From positions 4,402,001 through 4,466,000 of the forward strand of contig OZ255821.1 in NCBI GenBank assembly GCA_965277435.1: a DNA stretch of 64,000 nucleotides. The letters are read 5' to 3'. Every line of letters starts with the position of its first letter. Position 1 is the stretch's first letter. Both the position numbers and the translations under genes were made by a program. A model generated the notes under the pieces. That model had not been told where the DNA came from. It saw only the letters and a list, made by a program, of their open reading frames with translations, and ran no database searches. The stretch comes from Bog-105 sp965277435 (GTDB taxonomy: Bacteria > Acidobacteriota > Terriglobia > Bryobacterales > Bryobacteraceae). Shown in pieces: positions 18,569-27,516 of the stretch.

Positions 18569-19336
18569 ATGTTTACGCCAAAAGGAAAATTCGGCTGGTA
18601 CGAGCTGATGACCAGCGACACAAAAGCTGCCGGCAAGTTCTACTCTGACGTTATTGGCTGGGCTACCCGGGAGATGGCGGGCGATGATGGTATGCAGTAC
18701 ACCACCTTCAATCTTGGCGACGTCGGGATCGCCGGTATGTTACACATCCCGGGACACACTTCCTGGATAGGCTATATAGCCGTCGATGACGTCGATGCTC
18801 ACATTGAAAAGATCGTTGAAGCCGGCGGCAAGCTATTGAGACCCGCCACCGACGTTCCTGGCATGCTTCGCTTCGCGGTCATGTCCGACCCGCAGGGCGC
18901 TGCCATTGTGGTCTTTACTCCTAACCCCGCGATGCCTTCGCCGGAACGTCCTGCACCGCCCACCCCCGGTACCATCGGTTGGCACGAACTCTACACAACG
19001 GACCTCGAAGGCGGGTTTGAATTCTATAACAAGCTCTTCGGTTGGAGTAAGGTCAGCGATATGGACATGGGGCCAATAGGTATTTACCGCATTTTCGATG
19101 AGGGCGACCACAAACCAATGGGCGACGGCGGCATGATGACGAAGGCCCCGCACATTCCGGTGTCCAGTTGGAACTTCTACGTCATTGTCGATTCCATCAA
19201 TGCCGCCATCGAACGTGTCAAATCCGGCGGAGGGAAGATTATCAACGGTCCAATGCAAGTGCCCGGCGGTGGCTGGATTATCCAGGCCCAGGACCCGCAA
19301 GGAGCGATGTTCTCTCTCGTCGGTAACAACGAATAG
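18569..19336 (+). CDS. VOC-family protein (tandem glyoxalase/bleomycin-resistance fold)
   Basis: Two VOC domains lie in tandem: KFGWYELMTSDTKAAGKFYS to DPQGAAIVVFTP, and GTIGWHELYTTDLEGGFEFY to DPQGAMFSLVGN. Each has the beta-alpha-beta-beta-beta pattern and the family's closing DPQGA. The start is ATG 18569, preceded by GGAGAAG; an ATG at 18551 would add MRRSIT only. Homologues are often annotated as 27 kDa antigen or hydroxylase-like, but the reaction is not established from sequence. Confidence 0.85.
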   Translation: MFTPKGKFGWYELMTSDTKAAGKFYSDVIGWATREMAGDDGMQYTTFNLGDVGIAGMLHIPGHTSWIGYIAVDDVDAHIEKIVEAGGKLLRPATDVPGMLRFAVMSDPQGAAIVVFTPNPAMPSPERPAPPTPGTIGWHELYTTDLEGGFEFYNKLFGWSKVSDMDMGPIGIYRIFDEGDHKPMGDGGMMTKAPHIPVSSWNFYVIVDSINAAIERVKSGGGKIINGPMQVPGGGWIIQAQDPQGAMFSLVGNNE

Positions 19337-19374
19337 AACCCGGGCTAGGGAGCTATTGGAGCAACACTACTAAG

Positions 19375-19506
19375 GAACTCGCGCGCACAACGGACTCGCC
19401 CTCTCGTGAAATCGCGCACGACGCCCCAAACCGGCTGTGCGCTCGGCCCAAGTCCGCCGAAGTTCCTCTTTCGTCTGGTGGCGCGGCATCGCGGCCTGTG
19501 CTTGCT
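19375..19506 (+). repeat. Dispersed repeat R1, copy B (long form, 132 bp)
   Basis: Same ends as copy A, but with a 39-bp longer centre between CGGACT and AGTCCG. The outer pair GGAACT/AGTTCC is intact. It is read antisense as the C-terminal tail of the dehydrogenase pseudogene (STGRDAAPPDERGTSADLGR). It is about 95% identical to copy C by eye. Confidence 0.88.
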
Positions 19507-19625
19507 ACTACGTGCCCCTGTTTGTGTCCGGCCTCCGCAAACCGGTGAGCTTCGGCAATGTCATTCATCGAGTAGCGACGGTCGATGACAGTTCTGAGTT
19601 TTCCTGCCTCGATCAGTTCTTTGAG

Positions 19626-19757
19626 GAACTCGCGCGCACAACGGACTCGCCCTCTCGTGAAATCGCGCACGACGCCCCAAACCGGCTGTGCGCTCGGCCC
19701 ACGTCCGCCGATGTTCCTCTTTCGTTTGGTGGCGCGGCGCCGCGGCCAGTGCTTGCT
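19626..19757 (+). repeat. Dispersed repeat R1, copy C (long form, 132 bp)
   Basis: It differs from copy B at about six positions, two of which break the AGTCCG and AGTTCC arms. It is read antisense in a different frame from copy B (KHWPRRRATKRKRNIGGRG) as an internal insert of 44 codons in the dehydrogenase pseudogene. Confidence 0.88.
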
Positions 19758-20614
19758 TTTGAGGAGAAGCTGGTTCGTGGGTGTGCCCACCGTTACTCCG
19801 CTAATTATGTTCACCGCTGCCAGGCGTGAAGTCCAAAGTTCGCGGAGCATGCTCCCGAGAATCGATAGCGTTCCTCCAGAACCGACGCGAACATAACAGC
19901 CGCCTTTCCGAAGGGCCTTCAGGCTGCGAGAAAAGCCACTTTTACCAACAGCGTCGAAGACAACGTCATAGACTCGACCCGCCTTTGAGAAATCCTGTCT
20001 GGTGTAATCGAGAACCTTATCAGCACCGAGAGACGTGGCTAAGGCCAAATTCGAAGTGCTGCAAACCGCCGTTACATGCGCGCCGAAGTATTTTGCCAGT
20101 TGAACCGCGAACACACCAACGCTTCCGGATGCGCCATAGATCAAATTTTCTGTCCGGTTTGGAGATTGGCGCGCTTCAGGAAGTGCAACGCGGTAAATCC
20201 GCCAAACCACACCGCCGCCGCTTCTTCAAGGCTCATGTTCTCAGGTTTTATGACTAAATTCGCATCCTCTGCCAAGCAGAGGTACTCGGCGTGAGCGCCG
20301 AAACTAAAACCGGCGCCTCCGAATACCTGGTCTCCAGCCGCAAACCGAGTGACAGACTTTCCGACCGCTTCGACCTCCCCGGCGAACTCCATCCCGAGTA
20401 CGTGTACTTTCCCGGGTTTCCGGAGACCCATCATGAATCTGATGAAGAAAGGATCTGCTTTCCTCATGCGCCAGTCCGCGGCACAAACTGTGGTGGCGTA
20501 GACCCGAAACAGAACTTCGTTGTCCGCTGGAACGGGCTTTTCGATCTCTTCAAGGTGAATGACATCCGGAGGTCCATACCCTCGGTTGACGGCAGCTTTC
20601 ATACGCTCGCGCAT

Positions 20615-20962
20615 GGACGATCCTCCACATACGTTGAAAACGGGCGATTGTTCCGTTCTTCAGCTAGGGCGAAACGAGTCCCAGTGCCAAGTTGCGGAAG
20701 AAAGGGTATGCGGGCCGGTCGGTTGGAAGTCACGGTTGATTCGTAGAGACTAAGCATTATGTACCGCTCCGTTGAAGACGCGGTCCGGGGGAGGTTCCAT
20801 AGAACTCCAATCGCTTCGCTCATGGCTCCGAGTGCTGCGTCTTCATTCGATTCAGCGGCTCGAAGGGCCATGGTTGCTCCTTCACAGTCGCGGCTCTGTT
20901 TCGGCGTTAGCGTCGCACCGGCAGCACGCCGATTTTTGCAAGTAGACACTAGAAGCTAACAG
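20615..20962. other. Gene-free stretch holding R2 modules
   Basis: I see no credible gene in these 348 bases. They hold both R2 modules: the left at 20801-20832 (as at 4164) and the right at 20848-20898 (as at 14190). This suggests that the complete R2 unit is about 100 bp and that the other two sites are partial copies. Confidence 0.55.
20801..20898 (+). repeat. Dispersed repeat R2, most complete copy
   Basis: It contains the left module AGAACTCCAATCGCTTCGCT and, 15 bp after it, the right module with GCCATGGTTGCTCC and TCGCGGCTCTG. No reading frame is obvious. The short antisense frames resemble peptide debris seen in spurious acidobacterial ORFs. Confidence 0.55.
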
Positions 20963-22903
20963 CTACTTTCGCTCCAGGCGGTTCTGCACGACACCCGGAT
21001 CCAACTTCGTGGCCAATGCCAGCAGCCTCTTTGCTCCTCCCTCGTCGCCCGCCAGCGACAAAGCTAACGACAAATCGTAATTCAAGAGCGCCGAAAGCGG
21101 ATCGATCTGCAGGCCCCGGCGAAACGTCTCCATTGCCTCACGCTGCCGGCCCGCCGAGTAGAGCGCCGCACCGAGGCTCTCGTAGGGCGCAATCAAATCC
21201 GGATTCAGATCAATCGCACGGCGGAATGCTTCGATCTGTTCGGCCGGCTGATGCGAGAGCGTGAGGCCTAAATCGAATTGCGCTTCCGGATCATCTGGAT
21301 AAAACTGCACGGAAAAGCGCAGTACATCTTCGGCGCGTGCGGCATCGCCCGATTCGCCAATCGTCGTCCCCATCAACACCAAGGCACGCAGAAAGTACGG
21401 ATAAATTTCGAGCGCTGCCCGATCCTTCTCGATCGCGCCTTTTAGATCGTGCCGCGCTTTGAGCGCAACGCCCTGCTCGAACAACTGTTCCGCGTCCCAT
21501 TTAAAATCGCGCGAGAGCCGGTGCAGAATAAAACGCCGGCTACCGATATCGACGATGCCGCTGGTCTCACCGTAGGCCAGCTTCGCGGCTGCCTCGCCCA
21601 GTTTCGGCTCCATCTGCGAGAGCTCCGTCGATCCGACGAAGCCGCCGCCGGGGGCAGTCGGGTCGGCCGATATGTCGTGGGCGACCTGCCGGAACCTTTC
21701 GCCTTGCGCCAGTCGGGCGGCCGCTGCCTCTGCCCTTTGTCGATCGTCTACCACCAGCAAGCGCAAGAACTCGCTCTTCGGAACCACCTGCGAGCGCCAC
21801 GCAGCGTCCTGTTTCACCGCGGCTTTTACATTCTGTTCCGGATGGACCCGTATCCAGTGATCTGTCATCTGAAAAGAATTCTTGTTGATCGATGGCATAT
21901 GGCATCCCACACAGCCCGACGTCGCGTTCACCGGACAAATGGAGGCATGGCGCGCTACATTCAACGAATGACAGCCGCGACAGGTTCCCACAGAGCGTTC
22001 GGCCACGCGCGTGGAATCCCGATGCGGATCATGACAGCTCGTGCAACTCAAGCCCTGCCCGCTCTGTAGGAAACATTCGCTGTTTCGCAGCGCCGGCACC
22101 TGGTTCGACACCAGCAAGTCACTAGGGATCGGATCCGAGCGGTCCGAAAGGCCGCTGTGGCAACGCGCACAAGCGTTCAATTCTGTCTCGCCTGCCAGCC
22201 GCACCGGCAGAATGGCTGGCTTGCCGGCAGCGCCCTTCGTCACGGAAGCCACGTGCTCTCGCGACGGACCATGGCACCCCTCGCAGCCGACACCTCCTTT
22301 TGCAAATGAGCCGGGCGTTTCCGCCTGGCCGTGACAGGCCAGACATTTCTGTTCGAAAGCGGGGCTGAGAACCTGACCTAATGCGTCACCCAAACTGGTA
22401 GGCGCTTGCGCGTCAAAACCGGGCGAGAGCACCAGCTTGCCCTCTTTCGCGTGATACGCATAGCGCGCTTCGATCATCGCCGGACGCGCGAGCGGTATCG
22501 AGTCCAGTTGGTCGATGCGTTCGAGAAAACTCATGCCATTGCGCTTTCCGCCCACTATGACTTCCACCGGCACCGTCGCTTGGGTGGCGGCGTCGATTGT
22601 GGTCGAGTAAGTCAGGCGTTCGCCTTGCTGTTGGACCTGGTAGGTGATCTGCGGGTTCGTACCTTCGAGTTTTTGCAGGTGTGGCCAACCGCGCGAAGAA
22701 GCTGGAAGAGCGCCGCGCCAGGTGTTCGCCATAGCGGTCTGCGCTTGGGTAACGGCGATCTCGCGATGACACTGAGCGCATATCTCCGACCCGGCATACT
22801 CCGGCGGATTGCCGAAACACGTGAACGCCGTACTAAAGATCGCCAGGCAAATTGTGGCGCAGGCCCCTCGCCCAATGTCACTTCGTTTTGGGGAGACGAA
22901 CAT
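20963..22903 (-). CDS. Multiheme cytochrome c fused to a parvulin-like domain and TPR repeats
   Basis: From ATG 22903 (MFVSPKRSDIGRG) the protein has a hydrophobic export signal (ATICLAIFSTAFTCFG), then seven CXXCH haem sites: CAQCH, CLACH, CEGCH, CARCH, CTSCH, CRGCH and CVGCH. Next comes a PpiC/parvulin-like module (AEAAAARLAQGERFRQVAHD; GGGFVGSTELSQMEP; YGETSGIVDIGSRRFILHRL) and about four TPR units (YFLRALVLMGTTIGESGDAA onwards; YESLGAALYSAGRQREAMET). An ATG further upstream (23071) would overlap the divergent promoter. The protein is likely periplasmic, with electron-transfer and scaffold roles. It is divergent from the TonB-dependent receptor. Confidence 0.85.
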   Translation of the reverse strand: MFVSPKRSDIGRGACATICLAIFSTAFTCFGNPPEYAGSEICAQCHREIAVTQAQTAMANTWRGALPASSRGWPHLQKLEGTNPQITYQVQQQGERLTYSTTIDAATQATVPVEVIVGGKRNGMSFLERIDQLDSIPLARPAMIEARYAYHAKEGKLVLSPGFDAQAPTSLGDALGQVLSPAFEQKCLACHGQAETPGSFAKGGVGCEGCHGPSREHVASVTKGAAGKPAILPVRLAGETELNACARCHSGLSDRSDPIPSDLLVSNQVPALRNSECFLQSGQGLSCTSCHDPHRDSTRVAERSVGTCRGCHSLNVARHASICPVNATSGCVGCHMPSINKNSFQMTDHWIRVHPEQNVKAAVKQDAAWRSQVVPKSEFLRLLVVDDRQRAEAAAARLAQGERFRQVAHDISADPTAPGGGFVGSTELSQMEPKLGEAAAKLAYGETSGIVDIGSRRFILHRLSRDFKWDAEQLFEQGVALKARHDLKGAIEKDRAALEIYPYFLRALVLMGTTIGESGDAARAEDVLRFSVQFYPDDPEAQFDLGLTLSHQPAEQIEAFRRAIDLNPDLIAPYESLGAALYSAGRQREAMETFRRGLQIDPLSALLNYDLSLALSLAGDEGGAKRLLALATKLDPGVVQNRLERK

Positions 22904-22967
22904 CGTGAGAAAAGATGGCAGGCTGAAGCCTACCCTACTAAAGTTGTACCCCAACCTCAAATTTTGG

Positions 22968-22995
22968 TTGTATCGTTTCTGGGAAAAGCTATATA
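22968..22995 (+). promoter_or_regulatory. Candidate sigma-70-type promoter for the TonB-dependent receptor
   Basis: TTGTAT and TATATA are separated by 16 bases and lie about 80 bp upstream of the receptor start. The region between the divergent genes also holds a CAACC/GGTTG inverted pair. This is a pattern match only. Confidence 0.35.
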
Positions 22996-23073
22996 CTTCC
23001 TTATCAGTAGACGACGTACGCACACGATTGCTTCCTAGTGCGACTGGACCGTTATTAAAAGGGGATTTCACAA

Positions 23074-26000
23074 ATGAGGGACTTGGGATTCATGCTGCAC
23101 GCGCAGGCCTTCCCAAAGGTGCAACGGTGGCTGGTGGCCGTCATCGCCGTCGGCTTTTTTACGGTCGCGACTGCAAGGCTCGGGCAGGGCCAAACTTTGA
23201 GCAGCATTGACGGCACGGTGACCGACTCGAGCGGCGCGATCGTCGCGAACGCCAAAGTGACTGTTACGAATGATGCCACGCACGTGTCGAAAACGGCCCA
23301 AACCGGATCGGCCGGAACGTACACGGTCACCGATTTGATTCCCGGCACCTATACGGTGAATGTGGATCTGGCCGGCTTCCAGTCCTCCCTGCACAAGGGC
23401 GTCGGGGTGGATGTCGGTAGATCATCTTCCGTAAATGCTGTCATGCAGCCTGGAAATACGGAACAGACTGTTACGGTGTCCGAGAGCTCCATTGCGCTCG
23501 ATACGACTACGCCGAGCTTGAATACAACAATTGAGAATAAGGTCGTTCAGGAGTTGCCGAATGAAGTCAGCGGCGGCCGCGGACGTCAGATCGACAATTT
23601 CATTTTCCTTGCGCCCGGCGTTACGGGCGGCACTTTCAGCCATCGCCTGAATGGCGGAGTCGACTTCCAGAACGAAGTCGTGTTCAATGGTATTCCGATG
23701 GCTCAGTCGGAAACGCAGGGATATCAAACCATCTGGAATCCGCCCTTCGATCTGGTGAATAGCTTTAACGTTCTGACCTCTTCCTTCTCCGCGCAATATG
23801 GGTTAGCTCAAGGCGTGGTGACGTACCAGACCGCTTCGGGCACAAACCAGTTTCACGGAAGCGCTTTCGAGATCATCCGCAACGACTTCTTCGATGCCAA
23901 AGGGGCCTATAACGCGACTACCCCCGTAGACAAGGAAAATAATTACGGCTTCACAATTGCGGGACCTGTGATCATCCCGAAACTCTACAACGGCAAGAAT
24001 CGCACTTTTTTCCACATCAGCATGGAATGGTACCGGCAGAATCAAACCAATACAGACTTTCGCAGCCTGCCAACCGCGGCCGAGAAGAACGGTGACTTCA
24101 GCGCCCTGGCAGATTCGAGCGGCAACCAAATTCCTATTTTTAATCCTGCCCAAGGCCAGCCGGGCAGTTGCAACTCCAGCGGCAACACTCCTGGAACGCC
24201 CTTTCGAGGCAACGTCATTCCAAGGGTCTGCTTCAGTCCAACCTCGTTCGGCCTGCTGTCCTATCTGCCCAATCCGACCTTAGCCGGCTTTTCTAACAAC
24301 CTGCCTTCCCAGCTGGGCGTTCTAGCGAACAGGCAGAATCCGTGGGGCTTCACGATAGACCACAACATCAGCGACAGGCAATCGATTCACTGGGCCCAGT
24401 GGCGCGACAACCAGTCGGGGTTCGGCTTCGGATCGGATTCCCGCCTGGCCATATCGGATCCCTTGACTAGTTACAAGTTTCAGCCGGACCTCGGCACGGT
24501 GTTCATCTTGAACTATTCGTTCACGATCAATCCACATCTGGTGATGACAGCCGGTGCCAGCTGGCTAGGCGAATTGAACTTTCAGATTCCTCAGCGGACC
24601 GGTCCGGAATTAGGTATAGCCGCTGCGCCCGGTGCTCCCATTTTTCCGCAAGTCAATTTCAGCGGTCCGCTTAATCCTTCTCCCCTCGGAACGTCGAACA
24701 CGAATTCCATCAATCGCAAACTCGGTATCGTAGGTGAAAATAACTATCTTTGGATACAGGGCAAGAACACTTTTAACATTGGCTGGGAATTTCGCCGAAC
24801 TTACCAGGATGACAATGAGTGCCAGCAATGCGCAGGCAACTTTTACTTCAGCAATAATCAGACGGCTGATCCGAACAACTTGAGCACAACTGGAAACGCT
24901 TTTGCCAGCTTCCTACTCGGGACTGTGGACAACGCAAACCGGACGGGGTCGCAGGAACTCCGGCTGAGCAACACCGACGTATCCAGCTACATCCAAGACG
25001 ACATCAAAGTCAACCCGCGCCTCACCGTCAACATCGGAGTGCGCTGGGATGTGATGGTGCCGTTCCGCGAGGCCAATAACAACATTGTCTACTTCGATTC
25101 CAAGATTCCAAATCCCGGCGCGGGCGGTATTCTAGGCGCTGCGACTAAATTCGGTTACGGCATTGGAGATGCCTCCACCGACCGCGCCTACATTCACTGG
25201 AATCACTTCAGCCCGAGAACCGGCTTCTCTTACGAGCTAAACACTAAGACCGTGCTGCAAGGCGGATTTTCGGTAAATTATCTCAACGGCGGCGCCTATG
25301 AGTACGGCATTAGCAAAGTGGCAGTCAATTATGGCAACCTTCTCCTGGGATCGTTCAAGCGAAACTCGACGGGATCGACCAGTCCCGGCTTTGGCTCGTG
25401 GGATGACACCATTGCTCCCTCGCCCGCTCCAACCCCATTCAGTCCGAGCTTGGGAATTGGAACGACCATCAATGCATTCGACCCAAACTTCGATGGTGTC
25501 GCGCCGTACGATGCTGTCTGGAACATCGGCATCCAGCGTGAACTTCCGGACAACCTATTTTTTACCGGGGCGTACACCGGAAACCGCGGCAACCGTCTTC
25601 CCTCGCAGTTGAATCCGATCAATCAGATCAGCCCGACGTATCTGGCGAATTACGGTAGCAACCTCGGACAGCCCTACAACACGGTAGGCCGTCAGCTCGG
25701 CATCCCTCTGCCCTATCCAACTTTCCTGAATGATTTCCCAACCGCGACGGTGCTGCAGGCCTTGCGCCCTTATCCACAATATGGCGATATCTTCAATAAC
25801 TTCGATATGAATGGATCGTCGTTGTATAACGCGATGCAACTCCAGATACAGAAGCGCTACAGTAGCGGCCTCAGCTTCCTGGTTTCTTACACTCTGTCCA
25901 AGATGATGTCGAATACCAGTTCCGGCTTTACGTCTTTCGCGGCGCGCTCACTAAATAAAAATGACCAGGCGGCGGAATGGTCGATCGACAATAACGACCA

Positions 26001-26565
26001 GACCCATACCGTCACGATTGCTGCCACCTATGAGTTGCCTTTCGGCAAAGGCCGTACCTTTATGAACAAAGGTGGTATAGCCAATGCGGTTCTGGGAGGC
26101 TGGCAGATCAGCCCGCTGCTGAGTTATGCCACGGGGACTCCGCTACAGGTCACGGTGGCCGGTGATCCGCTTGGGAATGGGACTTCCAACCGGCCCAATA
26201 TAGTTCCCGGGGTGCAGCAGCAGTTTTCCTACAACAACGTTTATTCAGGACTGCCGGTGCTGAATGCCGCAGCCTTCAGCGATCCGGGTCCATGGGCGAT
26301 TGGCAATGAGAAACGCTATATTCCTGGAATACGGAATCAGTTTCAGTCGAATGAGAACCTGGCGCTCGCCAAATACTTTCCGATCGGCGAGCATGTGCGA
26401 ATCAAGTTGGAGATGGAGTATTTCAACATCTTGAACCGGGTGAATCTATCAGGCGGAAACTGTAGCGTCGACCAAAACCTCAACGACGCCAACTTCGGTA
26501 AATCGATAAATTGTCAAAACAACACGCCGCGCCAGGGACAGGGACACCTCGCCATTAACTTTTAG
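23074..26565 (+). CDS. CnaB-plug TonB-dependent outer-membrane receptor (Oar-like)
   Basis: The 1163 residues start with a signal peptide (VQRWLVAVIAVGFFTVATA). A carboxypeptidase-regulatory/CnaB domain follows (SIDGTVTDSSGAIVANAKVT; GTYTVTDLIPGTYTVNVDLA). The plug region (VVQELPNEVSG; FNGIPMAQSE; SFSAQYGLAQGVVTYQTASG) leads into a long beta-barrel that ends in Phe (GHLAINF), as expected for BAM-dependent insertion. AAGGGG precedes ATG 23074. This architecture is hugely expanded in Acidobacteriota and is thought to import glycans or other large ligands. The ligand here is unknown. Confidence 0.93.
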   Translation: MRDLGFMLHAQAFPKVQRWLVAVIAVGFFTVATARLGQGQTLSSIDGTVTDSSGAIVANAKVTVTNDATHVSKTAQTGSAGTYTVTDLIPGTYTVNVDLAGFQSSLHKGVGVDVGRSSSVNAVMQPGNTEQTVTVSESSIALDTTTPSLNTTIENKVVQELPNEVSGGRGRQIDNFIFLAPGVTGGTFSHRLNGGVDFQNEVVFNGIPMAQSETQGYQTIWNPPFDLVNSFNVLTSSFSAQYGLAQGVVTYQTASGTNQFHGSAFEIIRNDFFDAKGAYNATTPVDKENNYGFTIAGPVIIPKLYNGKNRTFFHISMEWYRQNQTNTDFRSLPTAAEKNGDFSALADSSGNQIPIFNPAQGQPGSCNSSGNTPGTPFRGNVIPRVCFSPTSFGLLSYLPNPTLAGFSNNLPSQLGVLANRQNPWGFTIDHNISDRQSIHWAQWRDNQSGFGFGSDSRLAISDPLTSYKFQPDLGTVFILNYSFTINPHLVMTAGASWLGELNFQIPQRTGPELGIAAAPGAPIFPQVNFSGPLNPSPLGTSNTNSINRKLGIVGENNYLWIQGKNTFNIGWEFRRTYQDDNECQQCAGNFYFSNNQTADPNNLSTTGNAFASFLLGTVDNANRTGSQELRLSNTDVSSYIQDDIKVNPRLTVNIGVRWDVMVPFREANNNIVYFDSKIPNPGAGGILGAATKFGYGIGDASTDRAYIHWNHFSPRTGFSYELNTKTVLQGGFSVNYLNGGAYEYGISKVAVNYGNLLLGSFKRNSTGSTSPGFGSWDDTIAPSPAPTPFSPSLGIGTTINAFDPNFDGVAPYDAVWNIGIQRELPDNLFFTGAYTGNRGNRLPSQLNPINQISPTYLANYGSNLGQPYNTVGRQLGIPLPYPTFLNDFPTATVLQALRPYPQYGDIFNNFDMNGSSLYNAMQLQIQKRYSSGLSFLVSYTLSKMMSNTSSGFTSFAARSLNKNDQAAEWSIDNNDQTHTVTIAATYELPFGKGRTFMNKGGIANAVLGGWQISPLLSYATGTPLQVTVAGDPLGNGTSNRPNIVPGVQQQFSYNNVYSGLPVLNAAAFSDPGPWAIGNEKRYIPGIRNQFQSNENLALAKYFPIGEHVRIKLEMEYFNILNRVNLSGGNCSVDQNLNDANFGKSINCQNNTPRQGQGHLAINF

Positions 26566-26579
26566 GAACGCGTTACGTG

Positions 26580-26614
26580 CCAGTCGCTTCCCGGCGATAA
26601 TAAGAAGCGACTGG
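26580..26614. terminator. Perfect 11-bp inverted repeat between receptor and Uma2 gene
   Basis: CCAGTCGCTTC (26580-26590) and GAAGCGACTGG (26604-26614) form an 11-bp stem with a 13-nt loop, just after the receptor stop. No T run follows, and the next ATG is only 6 nt away. It may be a Rho-assisted terminator or an operator/translation-control hairpin for the Uma2 gene. Confidence 0.5.
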
Positions 26615-26620
26615 TAATTC

Positions 26621-27190
26621 ATGGCTACCTCAGTAGCAGTATCACCCATTACGGTCGAACAATTCCTGCGCTTCCAGTCTCCGCGCGGCTTCCGCTGCGA
26701 ACTCATCAACGGAGACATCGTTTTGTCGCCTGACCCGAAAGCGCCTCACTACGATATTGCTGAGCGCTTATACAAATTCCTGGAGCAGGTTTGCCCGGAG
26801 CCGCGCTTCAAGACGGTGCAACGCATCAATCTGCGGTTGAGAATCGCCGATCAAATGCCCAGCCCTGATGTGACGGTGTTTGACTATCAAGCCTGGGTCG
26901 ACGCGCAAGCGAGCGGCTATCCCGAAACCACCCCATACCTGGTTGCAGAAGTGATCTCCCCCTCGAACCGGAAGAAGTCGATCGCAGCGAAAGTCGAACG
27001 CTATATAGAAAGTGGAGTACCGGCTGTCTGGGTGGTCTATCCAAAAAAGAAAATCATAGAGGTTCACAGCACGAACGGGGTCACTTTTTACACCGAATCC
27101 GACACGCTTTCCCTGCCCGCTGAACTTCCGCCGGCCTCTTTCGCCGTCCGGCAAATCTTCTCCTTCGCCGAAAAAATCACCCGAGTTTAG
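26621..27190 (+). CDS. Uma2-family (DUF820) PD-(D/E)XK-like protein
   Basis: The 189-residue product shows the family's landmarks: EQFLRFQSPRGFRCELINGD near the start, PSPDVTVF, YLVAEVISPSNRKKSIAAKV and VWVVYPKKKIIEVH. The core resembles a PD-(D/E)XK nuclease fold, and the Asp/Glu residues of PSPDV and AEVISPS are kept. Members are common in Cyanobacteria and Acidobacteriota and are annotated as putative restriction endonucleases, but no partner methylase is present. It precedes a toxin-antitoxin pair. Confidence 0.85.
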   Translation: MATSVAVSPITVEQFLRFQSPRGFRCELINGDIVLSPDPKAPHYDIAERLYKFLEQVCPEPRFKTVQRINLRLRIADQMPSPDVTVFDYQAWVDAQASGYPETTPYLVAEVISPSNRKKSIAAKVERYIESGVPAVWVVYPKKKIIEVHSTNGVTFYTESDTLSLPAELPPASFAVRQIFSFAEKITRV

Positions 27191-27246
27191 CTCTCGCCGA
27201 TTGTGGTCACTCCAGGGTAGTCACTTCTTGTGGGATAATCGCCGCT

Positions 27247-27516
27247 ATGGAGATCGGAATCAAAACCGCCAAAAGCGATCTGTCCCGCATCATCAAAGCA
27301 GCACTCAGCGGCGAGAAGGTCGTTATTACCAATCATGGCAAGCCGCTGGTGAGGCTGGTGCCGGAAGCCGCAAAGCCCAAGCATCCCGGCCGGGGCTATG
27401 GCGCTCTTAAAAGTGTCTTGAATTTGCCTCCAGGCTGGGATTCGCTCGAAGCAGAAGAGCAATTCGCTAACGAATTCGAGGTTGTCCGGGAAGCAAAAGA
27501 CTTGCCACCCTTGTGA
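27247..27516 (+). CDS. Phd/YefM-type antitoxin
   Basis: The N-terminal Phd domain reads IKTAKSDLSRIIKAALSGEK then VVITNHGKPLVRLVP, the classic DNA-binding and dimerisation half. The C-terminal part is acidic and helical (EAEEQFANEFEVVREAKDL), as expected for toxin neutralisation. The stop overlaps the toxin start (GTGA), so the two are translationally coupled. It should autoregulate the operon. Confidence 0.88.
   Translation: MEIGIKTAKSDLSRIIKAALSGEKVVITNHGKPLVRLVPEAAKPKHPGRGYGALKSVLNLPPGWDSLEAEEQFANEFEVVREAKDLPPL

Larger units (their letters stand above)
19353..20614 (-). pseudogene. Zinc-type alcohol dehydrogenase / quinone oxidoreductase gene with a frameshift and two R1 insertions
   Basis: The start at 20614 has a strong SD (GGAGG, 7 nt). 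The N-terminal GroES-like domain (MKAAVNRGYGPPDVIHLEEI; GMEFAGEVEAVGKSVTRFAA, then GDQVFGG) runs to LQTGQKI, where a stop occurs in an AAAATTTG run near 20145. The Rossmann half continues in the next frame (LIYGASGSVGVFAVQLAKYF; FDAVGKSGFSRSLKALRKGG). R1 copy C is inserted in frame before FLKELIEAGKLRTVIDRRYS. After GHVV the protein runs through R1 copy B to the stop at 19353. Even with the frameshift repaired, the enzyme would carry a 44-residue internal insert and a foreign tail. Confidence 0.8.

Noticed and set aside
19437..19896. Plus-strand genes across R1 copies B and C
   Set aside because: The open frames arise from the stop-poor R1 sequence and have no start signals.
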